A stretch of 64,000 nucleotides of DNA from positions 3,761,925 through 3,825,924 of the forward strand of contig NC_021182.1 of assembly GCF_000389635.1 (NCBI RefSeq). Direction: 5' to 3'. This DNA comes from Clostridium pasteurianum BC1 (GTDB taxonomy: Bacteria; Bacillota; Clostridia; Clostridiales; Clostridiaceae). Position 1 is the first letter of the stretch. The number at the start of each line of letters is the position of its first letter. A model generated the notes under the pieces. It saw nothing but the letters and a program-made list of their open reading frames with translations. It was not told where the DNA came from and ran no database searches. This document shows, in pieces, positions 1 through 7,688 of this stretch. Position numbers and translations under genes: made by a program.

Positions 1-200
1 CTAAAATTACCGTATCTTTTAACCCTGCCCTCATATTGATTGTCTTTACCCAAAAGTATATTTATCAGAGTAGTTTTACCCTCACCATTGATACCTACTA
101 AACCAACCCGGTTCTCTGAATAAATTTTTAAATTCTTTATATCCAGTACAAGTCTCTCTCCATAATATTTTTTAATATTTTCACATTCTATTAACAACAA
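1..200 (-). CDS. ABC-F ATPase (ribosome protection type), N-terminal part only
   Basis: The first 66 codons of an ABC-F protein; the rest lies beyond the window. The reading begins at TTG (200), eight or so bases after a strong GGAGGGG site. The Walker A loop reads GINGEGKTT at about residues 37-45, and the start (LLIECENIKKYYGERLVL) is typical of ABC-F proteins that rescue ribosomes from ribosome-targeting antibiotics such as lincosamides and pleuromutilins. ABC-F proteins have two ATPase domains and no membrane segment, and work in the cytoplasm. Which antibiotic group is affected cannot be said from this fragment. The long untranslated leader upstream (200-650) would suit attenuation control, which is common in this family, but I did not identify a leader peptide. 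Confidence 0.8.
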   Translation of the reverse strand, partial: MLLIECENIKKYYGERLVLDIKNLKIYSENRVGLVGINGEGKTTLINILLGKDNQYEGRVKRYGNF

Positions 201-308
201 AAAAACCCCTCCTTAAACCCAGAGAGGATATAACTTTGCCAATATAAAAATTACATAAAAGTACAATACAGAGTGCAGTTATATAATATAATGCACAAAT
301 AAACCCAT

Positions 309-483
309 GATAAACAGAGTTCTTAGTATCAGTATTTTTGATACTTAGAAATCGTTATCCAGGGACGTAGCCACTCTTTACTATCACTTTGAAAAAAGCA
401 GAGAACCAAAATCTTAGATTCTGTGTAAATCGCTTTCACAGAGTGCGATGGGAGTATTAGAGAGGTTAGTCATCGGACAAAAT
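309..483 (+). repeat. Structured repeat family 1, copy A
   Basis: The first of five copies of an element that runs from ATAAACAGAGTTC to AGTCATCGGA(T/C)AAA. A small hairpin (GTATCAG/TTGATAC type) is followed by GTTATCCAGGGACGTAG and a long outer stem. This copy carries about 45 extra bases in the apical loop (roughly 401-446) that can form their own hairpin (CTGTGTAAAT...TTCACAGAG). The other copies are at 15463-15657, 18596-18730 (reverse), 30719-30857 and 40423-40556. Confidence 0.85.
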
Positions 484-794
484 CATAGATAAAATATACT
501 CTTAATGGTAATAAAGATATTATAAAAGCAATGATATACTATCCACTCATAGGTTTTTAATAAAATTAAGCGCAAAAACTCTAATTTTAAGTTTTTTAAA
601 TTATTTTATTAAATAGTCCTTTAAGTGAATTACATTCTCATGGCTGCAAATACCCTTACCCTTTCATATATTTATTAAATAGATTTGTACTTTATATCTT
701 TATTGTAACATGTGATTGTGATGGAAATCAATACCTAAAAAAACAGAAGCAATTCATACTTCTGTTTCATTCACGTTTTTTCTAATTGCCAGTT
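484..794. other. Intergenic stretch without a recognised gene
   Basis: AT-rich sequence between repeat copy A and the Uma2 remnant. It presumably holds the promoter and leader of the ABC-F gene on the minus strand. Apart from the hairpin at 743-765 I see no defined feature. Confidence 0.5.
743..765 (-). terminator. Rho-independent terminator
   Basis: A seven-base-pair stem ACAGAAG/CTTCTGT followed on the minus strand by a run of T. It lies just after the Uma2 remnant, in the direction of that former gene. Confidence 0.6.
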
Positions 795-950
795 TTAGTA
801 CATTTCTTTATCAAAAGGTGCAACGTACACCTTACTACTTTTCCCTCTAAGATAATTCCCAATCTGTAGAAAAAGTTCTCCTATAATTTCCTGATGTATT
901 CTCGGTGGTGCAGGACTCAAATAACGCAGCTTTTCCTGCACACATAGGTC
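795..950 (-). pseudogene. Remnant of a Uma2 (DUF820) family nuclease
   Basis: Minus-strand reading with no start codon gives YLSPAPPRIHQEIIGELF followed by about 25 residues ending VYVAPFDKEMY and a stop. The SPAP-R-HQEI-GELF segment and the following VxxAPFD are characteristic of Uma2-type restriction-endonuclease-fold proteins, whose normal length is about 190 residues. Only about 50 residues remain and both the N-terminus and the C-terminal catalytic half are missing. The nearby open frame at 957-1046 (29 codons) has no ribosome binding site and is probably not a gene. Confidence 0.65.
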
Positions 951-1151
951 TTACCCTTACCCTTCTATTTTAAAATTTCTATTTTCTTCTGTATTTCTTA
1001 GTACTTTATAAGAAACGGAGCCTTTTTCTGAATTTTCTTGTTCCATATAATTACTAACCACAGGTATTGTTTACGGAACCGACATTGATTCCGAAGGGGC
1101 ATGGCTGACAGTTATTGTAATAAATGTAGGTACGTGTATATAGCAGTACAA

Positions 1152-2360
1152 CTAGTGCCGTTCCTCTCCGGAAGCGGAATAATATTTGAGTTCATCATTT
1201 TTGCGAAACTTATTATGCCTAATCAAGCTAAATGGTCCCCACTGAATAAATACAGCAATCGCAACTGATGCAGCCCCGATCCAACTAATTGCTAGCATCG
1301 ATGAGCTACCCGCGACAATACCCCCAATTCCGGCGCCAGCGGCTACGCTGAACTGTATGATGGAACCGTACAGGCCAAGCATGATTCCTGAGGCTTCTGG
1401 AGCGAGCAAGACCATATTATACTGCACAGCCGGACCAGCCGACCAGGTTGAAAAGGCCCATAGCATAAGCAATGGAATGGTGACAAAGGTTGATCTGGCG
1501 ATAGTGGACAGTAACACCAGAGCTATCATATTAACAGACATGCTGCTCAAAAGTGATCGGTGAACACCGATCCGCTCAGTCATCAAGCCTCCGAACTTGA
1601 AACCTATTAAGGCAGCGATACCGAAAGAAAACAAGGCAATGCTCACTTCCCGTTCGCTCATTTGTGTAACGCCTATCAAGAAAGGGGCAATATATGAATA
1701 GAGCACTGCATATCCTACCTGCCAGAAGAAGGTTACAAAAATGGCAATTACGATTTTCGGGTTCTTCAAAAGAGCGAGTTGCTTGCCCAAAGGGACGGCC
1801 TCCTCTCCATCTGTGGACGGAATCGTTCGCGCCACAATGAAGATTGCTATCAAGCTAAGAATACCGATACCCAAGAAGATTACCTTCCAATCGTATGCTG
1901 CGGCCACAACACGACCAATTGGGAGACCTATGATGAGGGCCGCACTGAAACCCGTTATAACGGTGGCAATCGCTCCTGCCTGATGACCAGGCGACGCTAG
2001 TTTTGCTGCGAAGGTCTTAGCATTGGTGACAAAAACTCCACTTCCTACAGCAAGTATAACACGAGAGACCATTAAAAAGCCGAAACCAGGAAGAGTGAAT
2101 GTTAAAACGCTGCCCAGCACAATTACAGCGAGAGAAAGCATTAATAACTTACGCCGATCCATTTTCGCTGTCCCCATGATGACAATTGGGGAACCGATGG
2201 CGTTAGCAATAGAGAATGCGGTGATCAATTGTCCTGCCACCGATACCGATATATTAGCAGAGGCAGCGACTCTGTCCAGAATACCTGCAATGACGAACTC
2301 CGATGTACTGACTACAAAGCTAATTAAGGCCAGCATGTAAATTTTCCATGTATTTCTCAT
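1152..2360 (-). CDS. MFS efflux transporter (DHA1 type)
   Basis: A 402-residue major facilitator protein with about 12 hydrophobic segments, probably a proton-driven drug or metabolite exporter in the cytoplasmic membrane. The cytoplasmic loop after helix 2 reads GTAKMDRRKLL and the region around residues 97-110 (SRVILAVGSGVFV) resembles motif C of antiporters. The start ATG (2360) follows AGGAG at a good distance. Its base composition and codon use are clearly richer in G and C than all neighbours, with many GCG, CCG and CTG codons, which suggests recent acquisition from a Bacillus- or Paenibacillus-like donor. The upstream debris (alcohol dehydrogenase, MerR) fits an insertion hot spot. Substrate unknown. 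Confidence 0.85.
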   Translation of the reverse strand: MRNTWKIYMLALISFVVSTSEFVIAGILDRVAASANISVSVAGQLITAFSIANAIGSPIVIMGTAKMDRRKLLMLSLAVIVLGSVLTFTLPGFGFLMVSRVILAVGSGVFVTNAKTFAAKLASPGHQAGAIATVITGFSAALIIGLPIGRVVAAAYDWKVIFLGIGILSLIAIFIVARTIPSTDGEEAVPLGKQLALLKNPKIVIAIFVTFFWQVGYAVLYSYIAPFLIGVTQMSEREVSIALFSFGIAALIGFKFGGLMTERIGVHRSLLSSMSVNMIALVLLSTIARSTFVTIPLLMLWAFSTWSAGPAVQYNMVLLAPEASGIMLGLYGSIIQFSVAAGAGIGGIVAGSSSMLAISWIGAASVAIAVFIQWGPFSLIRHNKFRKNDELKYYSASGEERH

Positions 2361-2436
2361 ATTTTACTATCAACTCCTTTACAAATAATTCGACACTTAT
2401 AAAAAACATGAAAATACTGAAAACGTAAAAAATTAT

Positions 2437-2703
2437 TTACAGGAGTAAATACTCCATACTCTCTTTGGGCCGGAACCACCTGCGTTTCAAATAATATTCC
2501 TTGAATCTCTTGTTCGATTTCGCATTTGATTTTTCATGCAGGCAAAGGAGTGTATTTCCAAATGCCACCTTTTCACGTGCATCTAAATCATTTCCATTCT
2601 TTACTGCCTTTGCAAGATTTCGTCCTACATTTTCTATTGCTGTAATTGCATACATGTCGCTCATAAGGTTGACACCATTAGAAACATATCCTTCTACGCT
2701 ATG
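2437..2703 (-). pseudogene. Internal fragment of an iron-containing alcohol dehydrogenase
   Basis: Minus-strand reading contains DHSVEGYVSNGVNLMSDMYA and then AIENVGRNLAKAVKNGND and REKVAFGNTLL. This matches the metal-binding middle of type III (Fe) alcohol dehydrogenases, where the conserved DxxxHxxE-like segment is followed by the helix containing LxxAV-NG-DLxARE. The usual length is about 385 residues; only about 60 survive. Both ends are fused to unrelated sequence: the upstream side joins the MerR start, and the downstream side continues into about 25 residues without recognisable homology. Confidence 0.7.
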
Positions 2704-2780
2704 ATCAAACCGATTCTTTCATAATACCGTAACGTATATGGAGAGATATCAAATTGTTTACTTGCTTCTGCAATCGTCAT
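2694..2780 (-). pseudogene. Truncated MerR-family regulator (N-terminal helix-turn-helix only)
   Basis: ATG at 2780 opens a 28-codon frame, MTIAEASKQFDISPYTLRYY followed by ERIGLIIA and a stop. This is the winged helix-turn-helix start of a MerR regulator (AdhR/YhdM-like group, known in Bacillus to control an adjacent alcohol or aldehyde dehydrogenase). The effector part is gone: about 2700 the frame runs into the alcohol dehydrogenase fragment. Its own MerR-type promoter is intact just upstream (2802-2832), so this looks like a deletion that joined a regulator to its former target gene. Confidence 0.75.
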
Positions 2781-2801
2781 GTTTTTACCTTCTTCAAATT
2801 C

Positions 2802-2832
2802 AGTCTAGCACTTGGAGTTAACTCCAAGTCAA
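2802..2832 (-). promoter_or_regulatory. MerR-type promoter with 19-bp spacer and central dyad
   Basis: On the minus strand, TTGACT (-35, 2827-2832) and TAGACT (-10, 2802-2807) are separated by 19 bases, and the spacer carries the inverted repeat CTTGGAGTTAACTCCAAG. An over-long 19-bp spacer filled by a dyad is the hallmark of promoters activated by MerR-family proteins. It reads directly into the truncated MerR gene. Confidence 0.85.
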
Positions 2833-2874
2833 GTGTTTTTTGGAGTACTATTAGATTTAATTGCACTCTTATTA

Positions 2875-2913
2875 GGGGTAGTACCAGCATCCGTGCTACC
2901 AGGGGCAAAGTAA
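2875..2913. repeat. Short imperfect repeat shared with 9246-9284
   Basis: The segment AGCATCCGTGCTACCAGGGG and its flanks match 9246-9284 at roughly three quarters of positions. On the minus strand both read YFA-G-TDA--TP in the same frame, so they may be tails of the same unrecognised gene family rather than a DNA repeat. Confidence 0.45.
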
Positions 2914-2962
2914 ATGAAATAAGATGGATGCTGAAAAAGGGGTATTGCAACAATTCAAAAAA

Positions 2963-3004
2963 CAGCCACAAGACATTATCTACTATCTTAATGTCTTGTG
3001 GCTG
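2963..3004 (-). terminator. Strong terminator hairpin
   Basis: A 14-base-pair stem (CAGCCACAAGACAT/ATGTCTTGTGGCTG) with a run of T on the minus strand. It follows the tetracycline-resistance GTPase remnant and probably was that gene's terminator. Confidence 0.8.
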
Positions 3005-3099
3005 CTGTTACGTAAAATAAGAAGATTCCGAACTGGCTTTGCCTCAGATGTAGTCTTACCAGCGTCCACATGAGCTAATATTCCAATTGACTTATTCAT
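2983..3099 (-). pseudogene. N-terminal remnant of a Tet(M)/TetB(P)-type ribosome protection GTPase
   Basis: ATG (3099) preceded by GAGGTGC opens MNKSIGILAHVDAGKTT, the G1 loop of the elongation-factor-G-like tetracycline resistance proteins (about 640 residues normally). After the first 17 residues the frame departs from the family (SEAKPVRNLLIL...) and ends within the terminator hairpin. Nearly the whole gene has been deleted while its start, ribosome binding site and terminator are kept. Confidence 0.75.
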
Positions 3100-3236
3100 T
3101 GTAGCACCTCTATATATTAATTATATAGATTATTATAAATTAAGCATAACTTTAACTCAATGTGACTATAGAAAAGACTATATTTATTATGAAAATTTGC
3201 TGTGAATTTTATTTAATACTACTGGTACATTAAAAA

Positions 3237-3260
3237 ACAGAGCAAATTGATATGCTCTGT
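3237..3260 (-). terminator. Rho-independent terminator
   Basis: Stem ACAGAGCA/TGCTCTGT with a T run on the minus strand, about 80 bases after the stop of the small gene at 3340-3468. Confidence 0.65.
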
Positions 3261-3339
3261 TTACTAACTCTATTCCCATTTTTCACATAAAGAACAGTCC
3301 CTATAGCAGAAATTGAAAACGTACTGAAATTTCTACTCG

Positions 3340-3468
3340 CTACTTGTTTGGCAAGCCTCTAACAGGTTTTCTCATATTTGTGTCCGTATCCATGGTTATT
3401 GGATTTGCTGTCTTTCCATTTTGAGTTTTATTATCATTTTTAGACTTTTTTTCCGATTTTGTAGGCAT
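3340..3468 (-). CDS. Small hydrophilic protein, 42 residues
   Basis: ATG at 3468 follows a GGAGTG site. The product (MPTKSEKKSKNDNKT... ending PVRGLPNK) is rich in Lys, Asn and Thr, with no hydrophobic segment and no cysteine. It is too short to assign. A clear ribosome binding site and a terminator downstream (3237-3260) support a real gene. The sequence just after its stop shares CAAGTAGCGAGTAGA with 46393-46407. Confidence 0.55.
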   Translation of the reverse strand: MPTKSEKKSKNDNKTQNGKTANPITMDTDTNMRKPVRGLPNK

Positions 3469-3536
3469 AAAATCCACTCCTTTCTTTTTTACTTTTCCCA
3501 AGCTTAAAAGGAGTTATTCTATTTATACTCTGTTTT

Positions 3537-5093
3537 CTATACCCATACAATAAAAATTTCTTTATCTTTATAAATTAACTTTTCATTCTTGTACTCTTTA
3601 CTCTTGTTAAAATCATATACAACAAGATATGAAGCATTCAATTCTTGAATATCCATATAATCATATAATTGCTTTAATCCCTTTTTATGATATTCCTGTC
3701 CACGCCATATCTTAAGCTCCACTAAATATTTATTTTGTAAATAAGTAATTACTATATCCAGCCTTTTTTCTTCTGATACCTGTACTTCTTTAAAATCAGA
3801 GCCTACTCCGTTTATAATTGGTTTTATAAAAGCTAAAAAAAGGAGTCTTCCCTCTCGTACTATGAACTTAGAATCAATAGAACTATATTGTTCTTTCATA
3901 AATTGTTGAAACCTTAAAACAATATTTTTAAAATCTAATTTATTATTAATAATAAAGTTTTCTCTAAAATTATAATTTGACATATCTGTTTTATTTTCTA
4001 GCTTAGAAGAAAAATAATTGTAAAGCATTTGCTCAAATATTCGATTAGATATTTTTACTCTTCCATCTAGATTTTTAAAATATCCAAATACAATACCTAA
4101 ATCTATTAATGGATTATGGATATTAAAAGTTTTTTCAGTAGCATAAATTGTTAAATCAAATATATATTCTCTAAGTTCATTATTATTTTCAATATTTTTT
4201 ATTAAGTCGTCAAAAAGAGTATTGCTCTCTTGCAATAATTGTTTTACAGCTTTATTTATATTTTCAGAGCCCCAAGCTGACTTACTATCAAGTAATAAAT
4301 TATCATCCACAATCTCACAAAGCCTGCTTACCAAAAAAGGATATCCACTTGTATAAAAATAAATTTTTTCTGAGATTTCTTTAACATTTATTGATATATT
4401 TTTATCTTTTGAATACTCCTTAAGCATAGTAGCTATCTCTTCAGCGTTGAAACTCATATCCACCTTAAAATTTGTTGCAATATTCCATGGGCTATTATAT
4501 TTTTTTTCATAATCATCCCTAATTTTAAGCTTTAAGTTTTTGATATCATAAACTCCTGCAAGGATAACAGAATGAAAAGTTCTATCTTTACCCTGTTGTC
4601 TTAATAAAAACTTATTTCTAAGCATTCCTAAAAAACTTAAAAACAATTGATTATTAGAGCTTTTATCAACTTCATCAACTAGCAGTACTACCTCTTTTTT
4701 ACTTTCTTCTACCAGATCAGTTATACTTTCTGATAAAAGTTCAAAATTATTTACACCATTTACAAGCTCTAATATGAACTTACTTATTTCTTTATCTTGA
4801 TACTTGGCAGCCTTAGCTAAAATTTTTAAAAAACTTACTGAAAACTCCGATTCACTTTCAAAAACTTTATCTCCTATGCCTTCAAAGCTAATGCTCAATA
4901 TTAAATATTCCTCTTTTAAATCTTGTTCTAACATATACATAGTTGTAGTTTTGCCGTACTGCCTTGGTCTATTTATAACGAAGTATTCACCACTTCGAAC
5001 CATACCTTCAATTTTATCAAGTTTATTACTTATATCTACCATATAATGTAGGTGTGGTATACAAACACCTGTAGTATTGAACTTTCTACTCAT
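3537..5093 (-). CDS. AAA-ATPase-like protein with C-terminal PD-(D/E)XK nuclease-like domain
   Basis: A 518-residue protein of the AAA-ATPase-like/DUF1703 group, abundant in clostridia and Bacteroidetes and of unsettled function. Walker A is RPRQYGKTT (residues 42-50) and Walker B is VVLLVDEVDK (about 135-144). The C-terminal part reads RLDIVITYLQNKYLVELKIW, which fits the D...(E)xK core of the PD-(D/E)XK fold (Asp in LDIV, Glu-Leu-Lys in VELK). The N-terminal sequence YFVINRPRQYGKTT is typical of the group. The protein stands alone, with about 400 bases of AT-rich sequence upstream. A role in a mobile element or defence is possible but nothing nearby supports it. Confidence 0.8.
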   Translation of the reverse strand: MSRKFNTTGVCIPHLHYMVDISNKLDKIEGMVRSGEYFVINRPRQYGKTTTMYMLEQDLKEEYLILSISFEGIGDKVFESESEFSVSFLKILAKAAKYQDKEISKFILELVNGVNNFELLSESITDLVEESKKEVVLLVDEVDKSSNNQLFLSFLGMLRNKFLLRQQGKDRTFHSVILAGVYDIKNLKLKIRDDYEKKYNSPWNIATNFKVDMSFNAEEIATMLKEYSKDKNISINVKEISEKIYFYTSGYPFLVSRLCEIVDDNLLLDSKSAWGSENINKAVKQLLQESNTLFDDLIKNIENNNELREYIFDLTIYATEKTFNIHNPLIDLGIVFGYFKNLDGRVKISNRIFEQMLYNYFSSKLENKTDMSNYNFRENFIINNKLDFKNIVLRFQQFMKEQYSSIDSKFIVREGRLLFLAFIKPIINGVGSDFKEVQVSEEKRLDIVITYLQNKYLVELKIWRGQEYHKKGLKQLYDYMDIQELNASYLVVYDFNKSKEYKNEKLIYKDKEIFIVWV

Positions 5094-5494
5094 AAATTAC
5101 ACCTCTATTCCAACAAAATTACTACTACTATTTTCTATACAATAATTGCTTTTTTATATGCTTTCAAATAAAAAATTAAACAATTACACATATTTTTCAC
5201 TGTATATATTATTATCTAGATTATAACATAATAGTTTTTTATATTATTAAGAATTAATCAATTTAAATTAATTACATGAAATTTTTACTATGTACATCCC
5301 TCAATTATAATTTTTCTATTACTGTAACGTAGACTATCTATAACTGTATAGGATCTTCTACAGATATTAAAAAGCTTTTTAAAATTACAAATTTAATAAG
5401 TAGACTTGCTTTTAAGTATCACAGTGTTAAAATAATACTATATATATTAAAAACTATATATAGTAAATACTATAAATGAAAGGGGGCACTTGCT
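5094..5494. other. AT-rich intergenic region
   Basis: Between two divergent genes (the AAA-ATPase-like gene on the minus strand and the flavodiiron gene on the plus strand). It presumably contains both promoters; I could not single out convincing elements and see no gene remnant. Confidence 0.5.
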
Positions 5495-6709
5495 TTGCAT
5501 AGTGTACAAGAAATCTCTCCACAAATATTTTGGGTTGGAGGAAGCGACAGAAGACTTGAACTTTTTGAAAATATGTTTCCTCTTCCAAATGGGGTATCAT
5601 ACAATTCATATTTAATATCAGATGATAAGACAGTACTTTTAGATACAGTTGATTCATCAATTACTAAATTATTTATAGAAAATATAAAACATGTTCTTGC
5701 AGGTAGAAAGTTAGATTATTTAGTGGTTAACCATATAGAACCAGATCATGGTGCCAATATTGAGGAAATAATAAGACTTTATCCAGAGGTAAAAATAATA
5801 GCAAGTAAAACAACCTTTAAGTTCTTTGATCAATACTTCAATATAGATATATCATCTAATAGTATAGTAATAGAAAAAGAAGGAACAGAAATATTACTTG
5901 GTAATCATACCCTTAGCTTCTATTTTGCTCCTATGGTTCACTGGCCTGAAGTTATGGTAACCTATGAAAAATCTCAAGGTATCTTATTTTCTGCAGATGC
6001 ATTTGGATCTTTTGGCGCACTAGCTGGAAATATTTTTGCAGATGAAACAGATTTTGAAAATGTCTTCTTAGATGAAGCAAGAAGATACTATACTAATATT
6101 GTAGGAAAATATGGAAGGCAGGTTCAATCTGCTTTGAAAAAGCTTTCAAAGCTTGAAATTAATATGATATGTTCCGTACATGGTCCTATATGGCACAAAA
6201 AGGACATTCCCTACATTTTAGATAAGTATAATTACTGGAGTCTTTATAAACCTGAGAAAAAAGGTGTTGTCTTTGCCTACGGATCTATGTATGGTAATAC
6301 AGAAAATGTAATGAATGCTTTGGCTAATAAACTTGCTCAAAAGGGAATTAAAGATATACGTATGTATGATGTATCTAAAACTCATCCTTCCTATATAATA
6401 TCTGATCTATGGAAATATAGTCATATGGTAATTGGTGCTCCAACATATAATCTGAACCTTTACTATCCAATGCATACATTACTGCATGAATTAACTGCAT
6501 TAGGCTTTAAAAATCGTAAAGTCTCAATTATAGGAAACCATACTTGGGCAAGTGCTGCTGTAAAAGAAATGAAGGCACTAATAGGTAATATGCCAAATAT
6601 AGAAATTATAGGCGAGCCAATAGATACAACTTCTACACTTAAGGCAGAACAAGAGAATAAACTGGATAAACTAGCTGATGACATCTATAAATCTTTAAAT
6701 GAACTATAA
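5495..6709 (+). CDS. A-type flavodiiron protein (FprA-like O2/NO reductase)
   Basis: A 404-residue cytoplasmic enzyme that reduces oxygen (or nitric oxide) to water (or N2O), protecting the anaerobe from oxygen. The N-terminal metallo-beta-lactamase-like part holds the diiron ligands: NHIEPDHGAN (H-x-E-x-D-H, about residue 80), later VHWPEVMVTY, DAFGSFG and SVHGPIW. The C-terminal part from about residue 255 is a flavodoxin domain with the FMN loop YGSMYGNTENVM and GAPTYN. Length is normal. The start is TTG at 5495, 8 bases after GGGGG; there is no ATG in a suitable place. Electrons in clostridia usually come from rubredoxin, whose gene is not in this window. A terminator follows at 6751. Confidence 0.93.
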   Translation: MHSVQEISPQIFWVGGSDRRLELFENMFPLPNGVSYNSYLISDDKTVLLDTVDSSITKLFIENIKHVLAGRKLDYLVVNHIEPDHGANIEEIIRLYPEVKIIASKTTFKFFDQYFNIDISSNSIVIEKEGTEILLGNHTLSFYFAPMVHWPEVMVTYEKSQGILFSADAFGSFGALAGNIFADETDFENVFLDEARRYYTNIVGKYGRQVQSALKKLSKLEINMICSVHGPIWHKKDIPYILDKYNYWSLYKPEKKGVVFAYGSMYGNTENVMNALANKLAQKGIKDIRMYDVSKTHPSYIISDLWKYSHMVIGAPTYNLNLYYPMHTLLHELTALGFKNRKVSIIGNHTWASAAVKEMKALIGNMPNIEIIGEPIDTTSTLKAEQENKLDKLADDIYKSLNEL

Positions 6710-6750
6710 AATGTATTTATATAAAAAACTTTTTATATAAGTCATTGAAA

Positions 6751-6785
6751 AAACCTGTAATATAATTTTGTTACAGGTTTTTTTT
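6751..6785 (+). terminator. Terminator of the flavodiiron gene
   Basis: Stem AAACCTGTAA/TTACAGGTTT followed by eight T, 40 bases after the stop at 6709. Confidence 0.85.
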
Positions 6786-6799
6786 CTGCGAACAAAGCA

Positions 6800-6824
6800 A
6801 GGAGATGACTGGAAGCCATCTCCT
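6800..6824. repeat. Short palindromic repeat (REP-like), copy 1
   Basis: AGGAGATGACT-gga-AGCCATCTCCT forms an 11-base-pair hairpin. The unit at 46402-46426 has the same loop-side sequence with paired changes in the stem. Confidence 0.55.
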
Positions 6825-6831
6825 ATATGAA

Positions 6832-6935
6832 CTATCCCTGTGGTAAGGGCTTGCCCGAACTTTCTATCATGTTAAAAGTTTGATAATCTTTGAAATCATA
6901 CTTATCATGCACTTTTCTAAATTCATTAATTATAT
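6832..6935 (-). pseudogene. Short C-terminal gene remnant, unidentified
   Basis: A minus-strand frame without start codon reads NEFRKVHDKYDFKDYQTFNM and continues IESSGKPLPQG before a stop. The composition looks like real protein sequence rather than random translation, but I do not recognise the family. Confidence 0.35.
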
Positions 6936-6948
6936 ATAAACATAGGTT

Positions 6949-7113
6949 TTAAGATTGATCTACCCACTTTTTTTTTGATTTAATTACATCCTCTTCCTTG
7001 AGATGAGTTTCTGATACTATCTCCCCTAATCCGCAGCCTCTGTCAATCATTTTCTTTGCTTTTTCCATAGATCTTTTATGCTCACCTTTTTTCATATCAA
7101 TACTTTTGTCCAT
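6949..7113 (-). CDS. Small basic protein, 54 residues, unknown function
   Basis: ATG at 7113 is placed 7 bases after AGGAGG; the longer frame upstream lacks such a site. The product (MDKSIDMKKGEHKRSMEKAK... ending KKKWVDQS) is rich in Lys and Glu, with a single Cys in the segment MIDRGCGLGEIV, and is probably helical and soluble. No known family recognised. It stands alone. Confidence 0.6.
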   Translation of the reverse strand: MDKSIDMKKGEHKRSMEKAKKMIDRGCGLGEIVSETHLKEEDVIKSKKKWVDQS

Positions 7114-7343
7114 TAAAAATTCCTCCTTTAGTTTATACCAATTTCTAAAAATTAGTATTACCACAGGTCGAAATTGTTATTCATATTTCAATATAGATAA
7201 GTTCTTCAATAAGTTTACTACTTGCGTATAGAGCCTTCACATTTGCTTAATTGTGCTTTTTATGATTTTTACTAAATTATTATATAAATTTGGTATAAAA
7301 CCTTTATTTAGGCACAATATAATAAAAGAAAGGTGGTATATAT

Positions 7344-7574
7344 ATGAAAACTAATAAATTAATCACTGTAGTAAATGAAAGTGGCAAGAAAGTAGATTTA
7401 GAATTGATTGATATTGTTAAAATGGATGGAAATGAATATGTGATAGTTGGGCCTGAAGATTCAAATGAGGCATATGCTTACAAGACAGTTATAAAGAATG
7501 GTGAAACAGAATACTTGTCCGTAGGTCAGGGAGAAGAGTTTAAAAAAGTATTACAGAAATATAACCAGCATTAA
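7344..7574 (+). CDS. DUF1292 family protein
   Basis: A 76-residue acidic protein of the DUF1292 (YrzB-like) family, found in most Firmicutes. The family core is visible as V-DLELIDIVKMDGNEYVIV and YAYKTV---GETEYLSV. Function is unknown; in other species it often sits near the alanyl-tRNA synthetase/Holliday resolvase genes, which are not present here. Ribosome binding site AAAGGTGG precedes the ATG. A bidirectional terminator follows at 7646. Confidence 0.85.
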   Translation: MKTNKLITVVNESGKKVDLELIDIVKMDGNEYVIVGPEDSNEAYAYKTVIKNGETEYLSVGQGEEFKKVLQKYNQH

Positions 7575-7645
7575 TAAATATTTTATCTAGTTCATATGTA
7601 TAGTGATAATAAATTCATTGGTATAAGTATGTGTTAAATAATAAG

Positions 7646-7673
7646 AAACTGCCCTTATTTAAAGGACAGTTTT
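7646..7673. terminator. Bidirectional terminator
   Basis: AAACTGCCCTT/AAAGGACAGTTT hairpin between two convergent genes, the DUF1292 gene and the NADH oxidase gene. Confidence 0.8.
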
Positions 7674-7688
7674 CTAGTTATATAAAAA

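Noticed and set aside
309-483. Identification of repeat family 1 as HEARO/IsrB OMEGA RNA
   Set aside because: The architecture would allow it, but I could not confirm the HEARO consensus, no IsrB or TnpB gene is present and the flanks show no common target motif. Left as unidentified.
957-1046. 29-codon ORF near the Uma2 remnant
   Set aside because: ATG present but no ribosome binding site and no family likeness.
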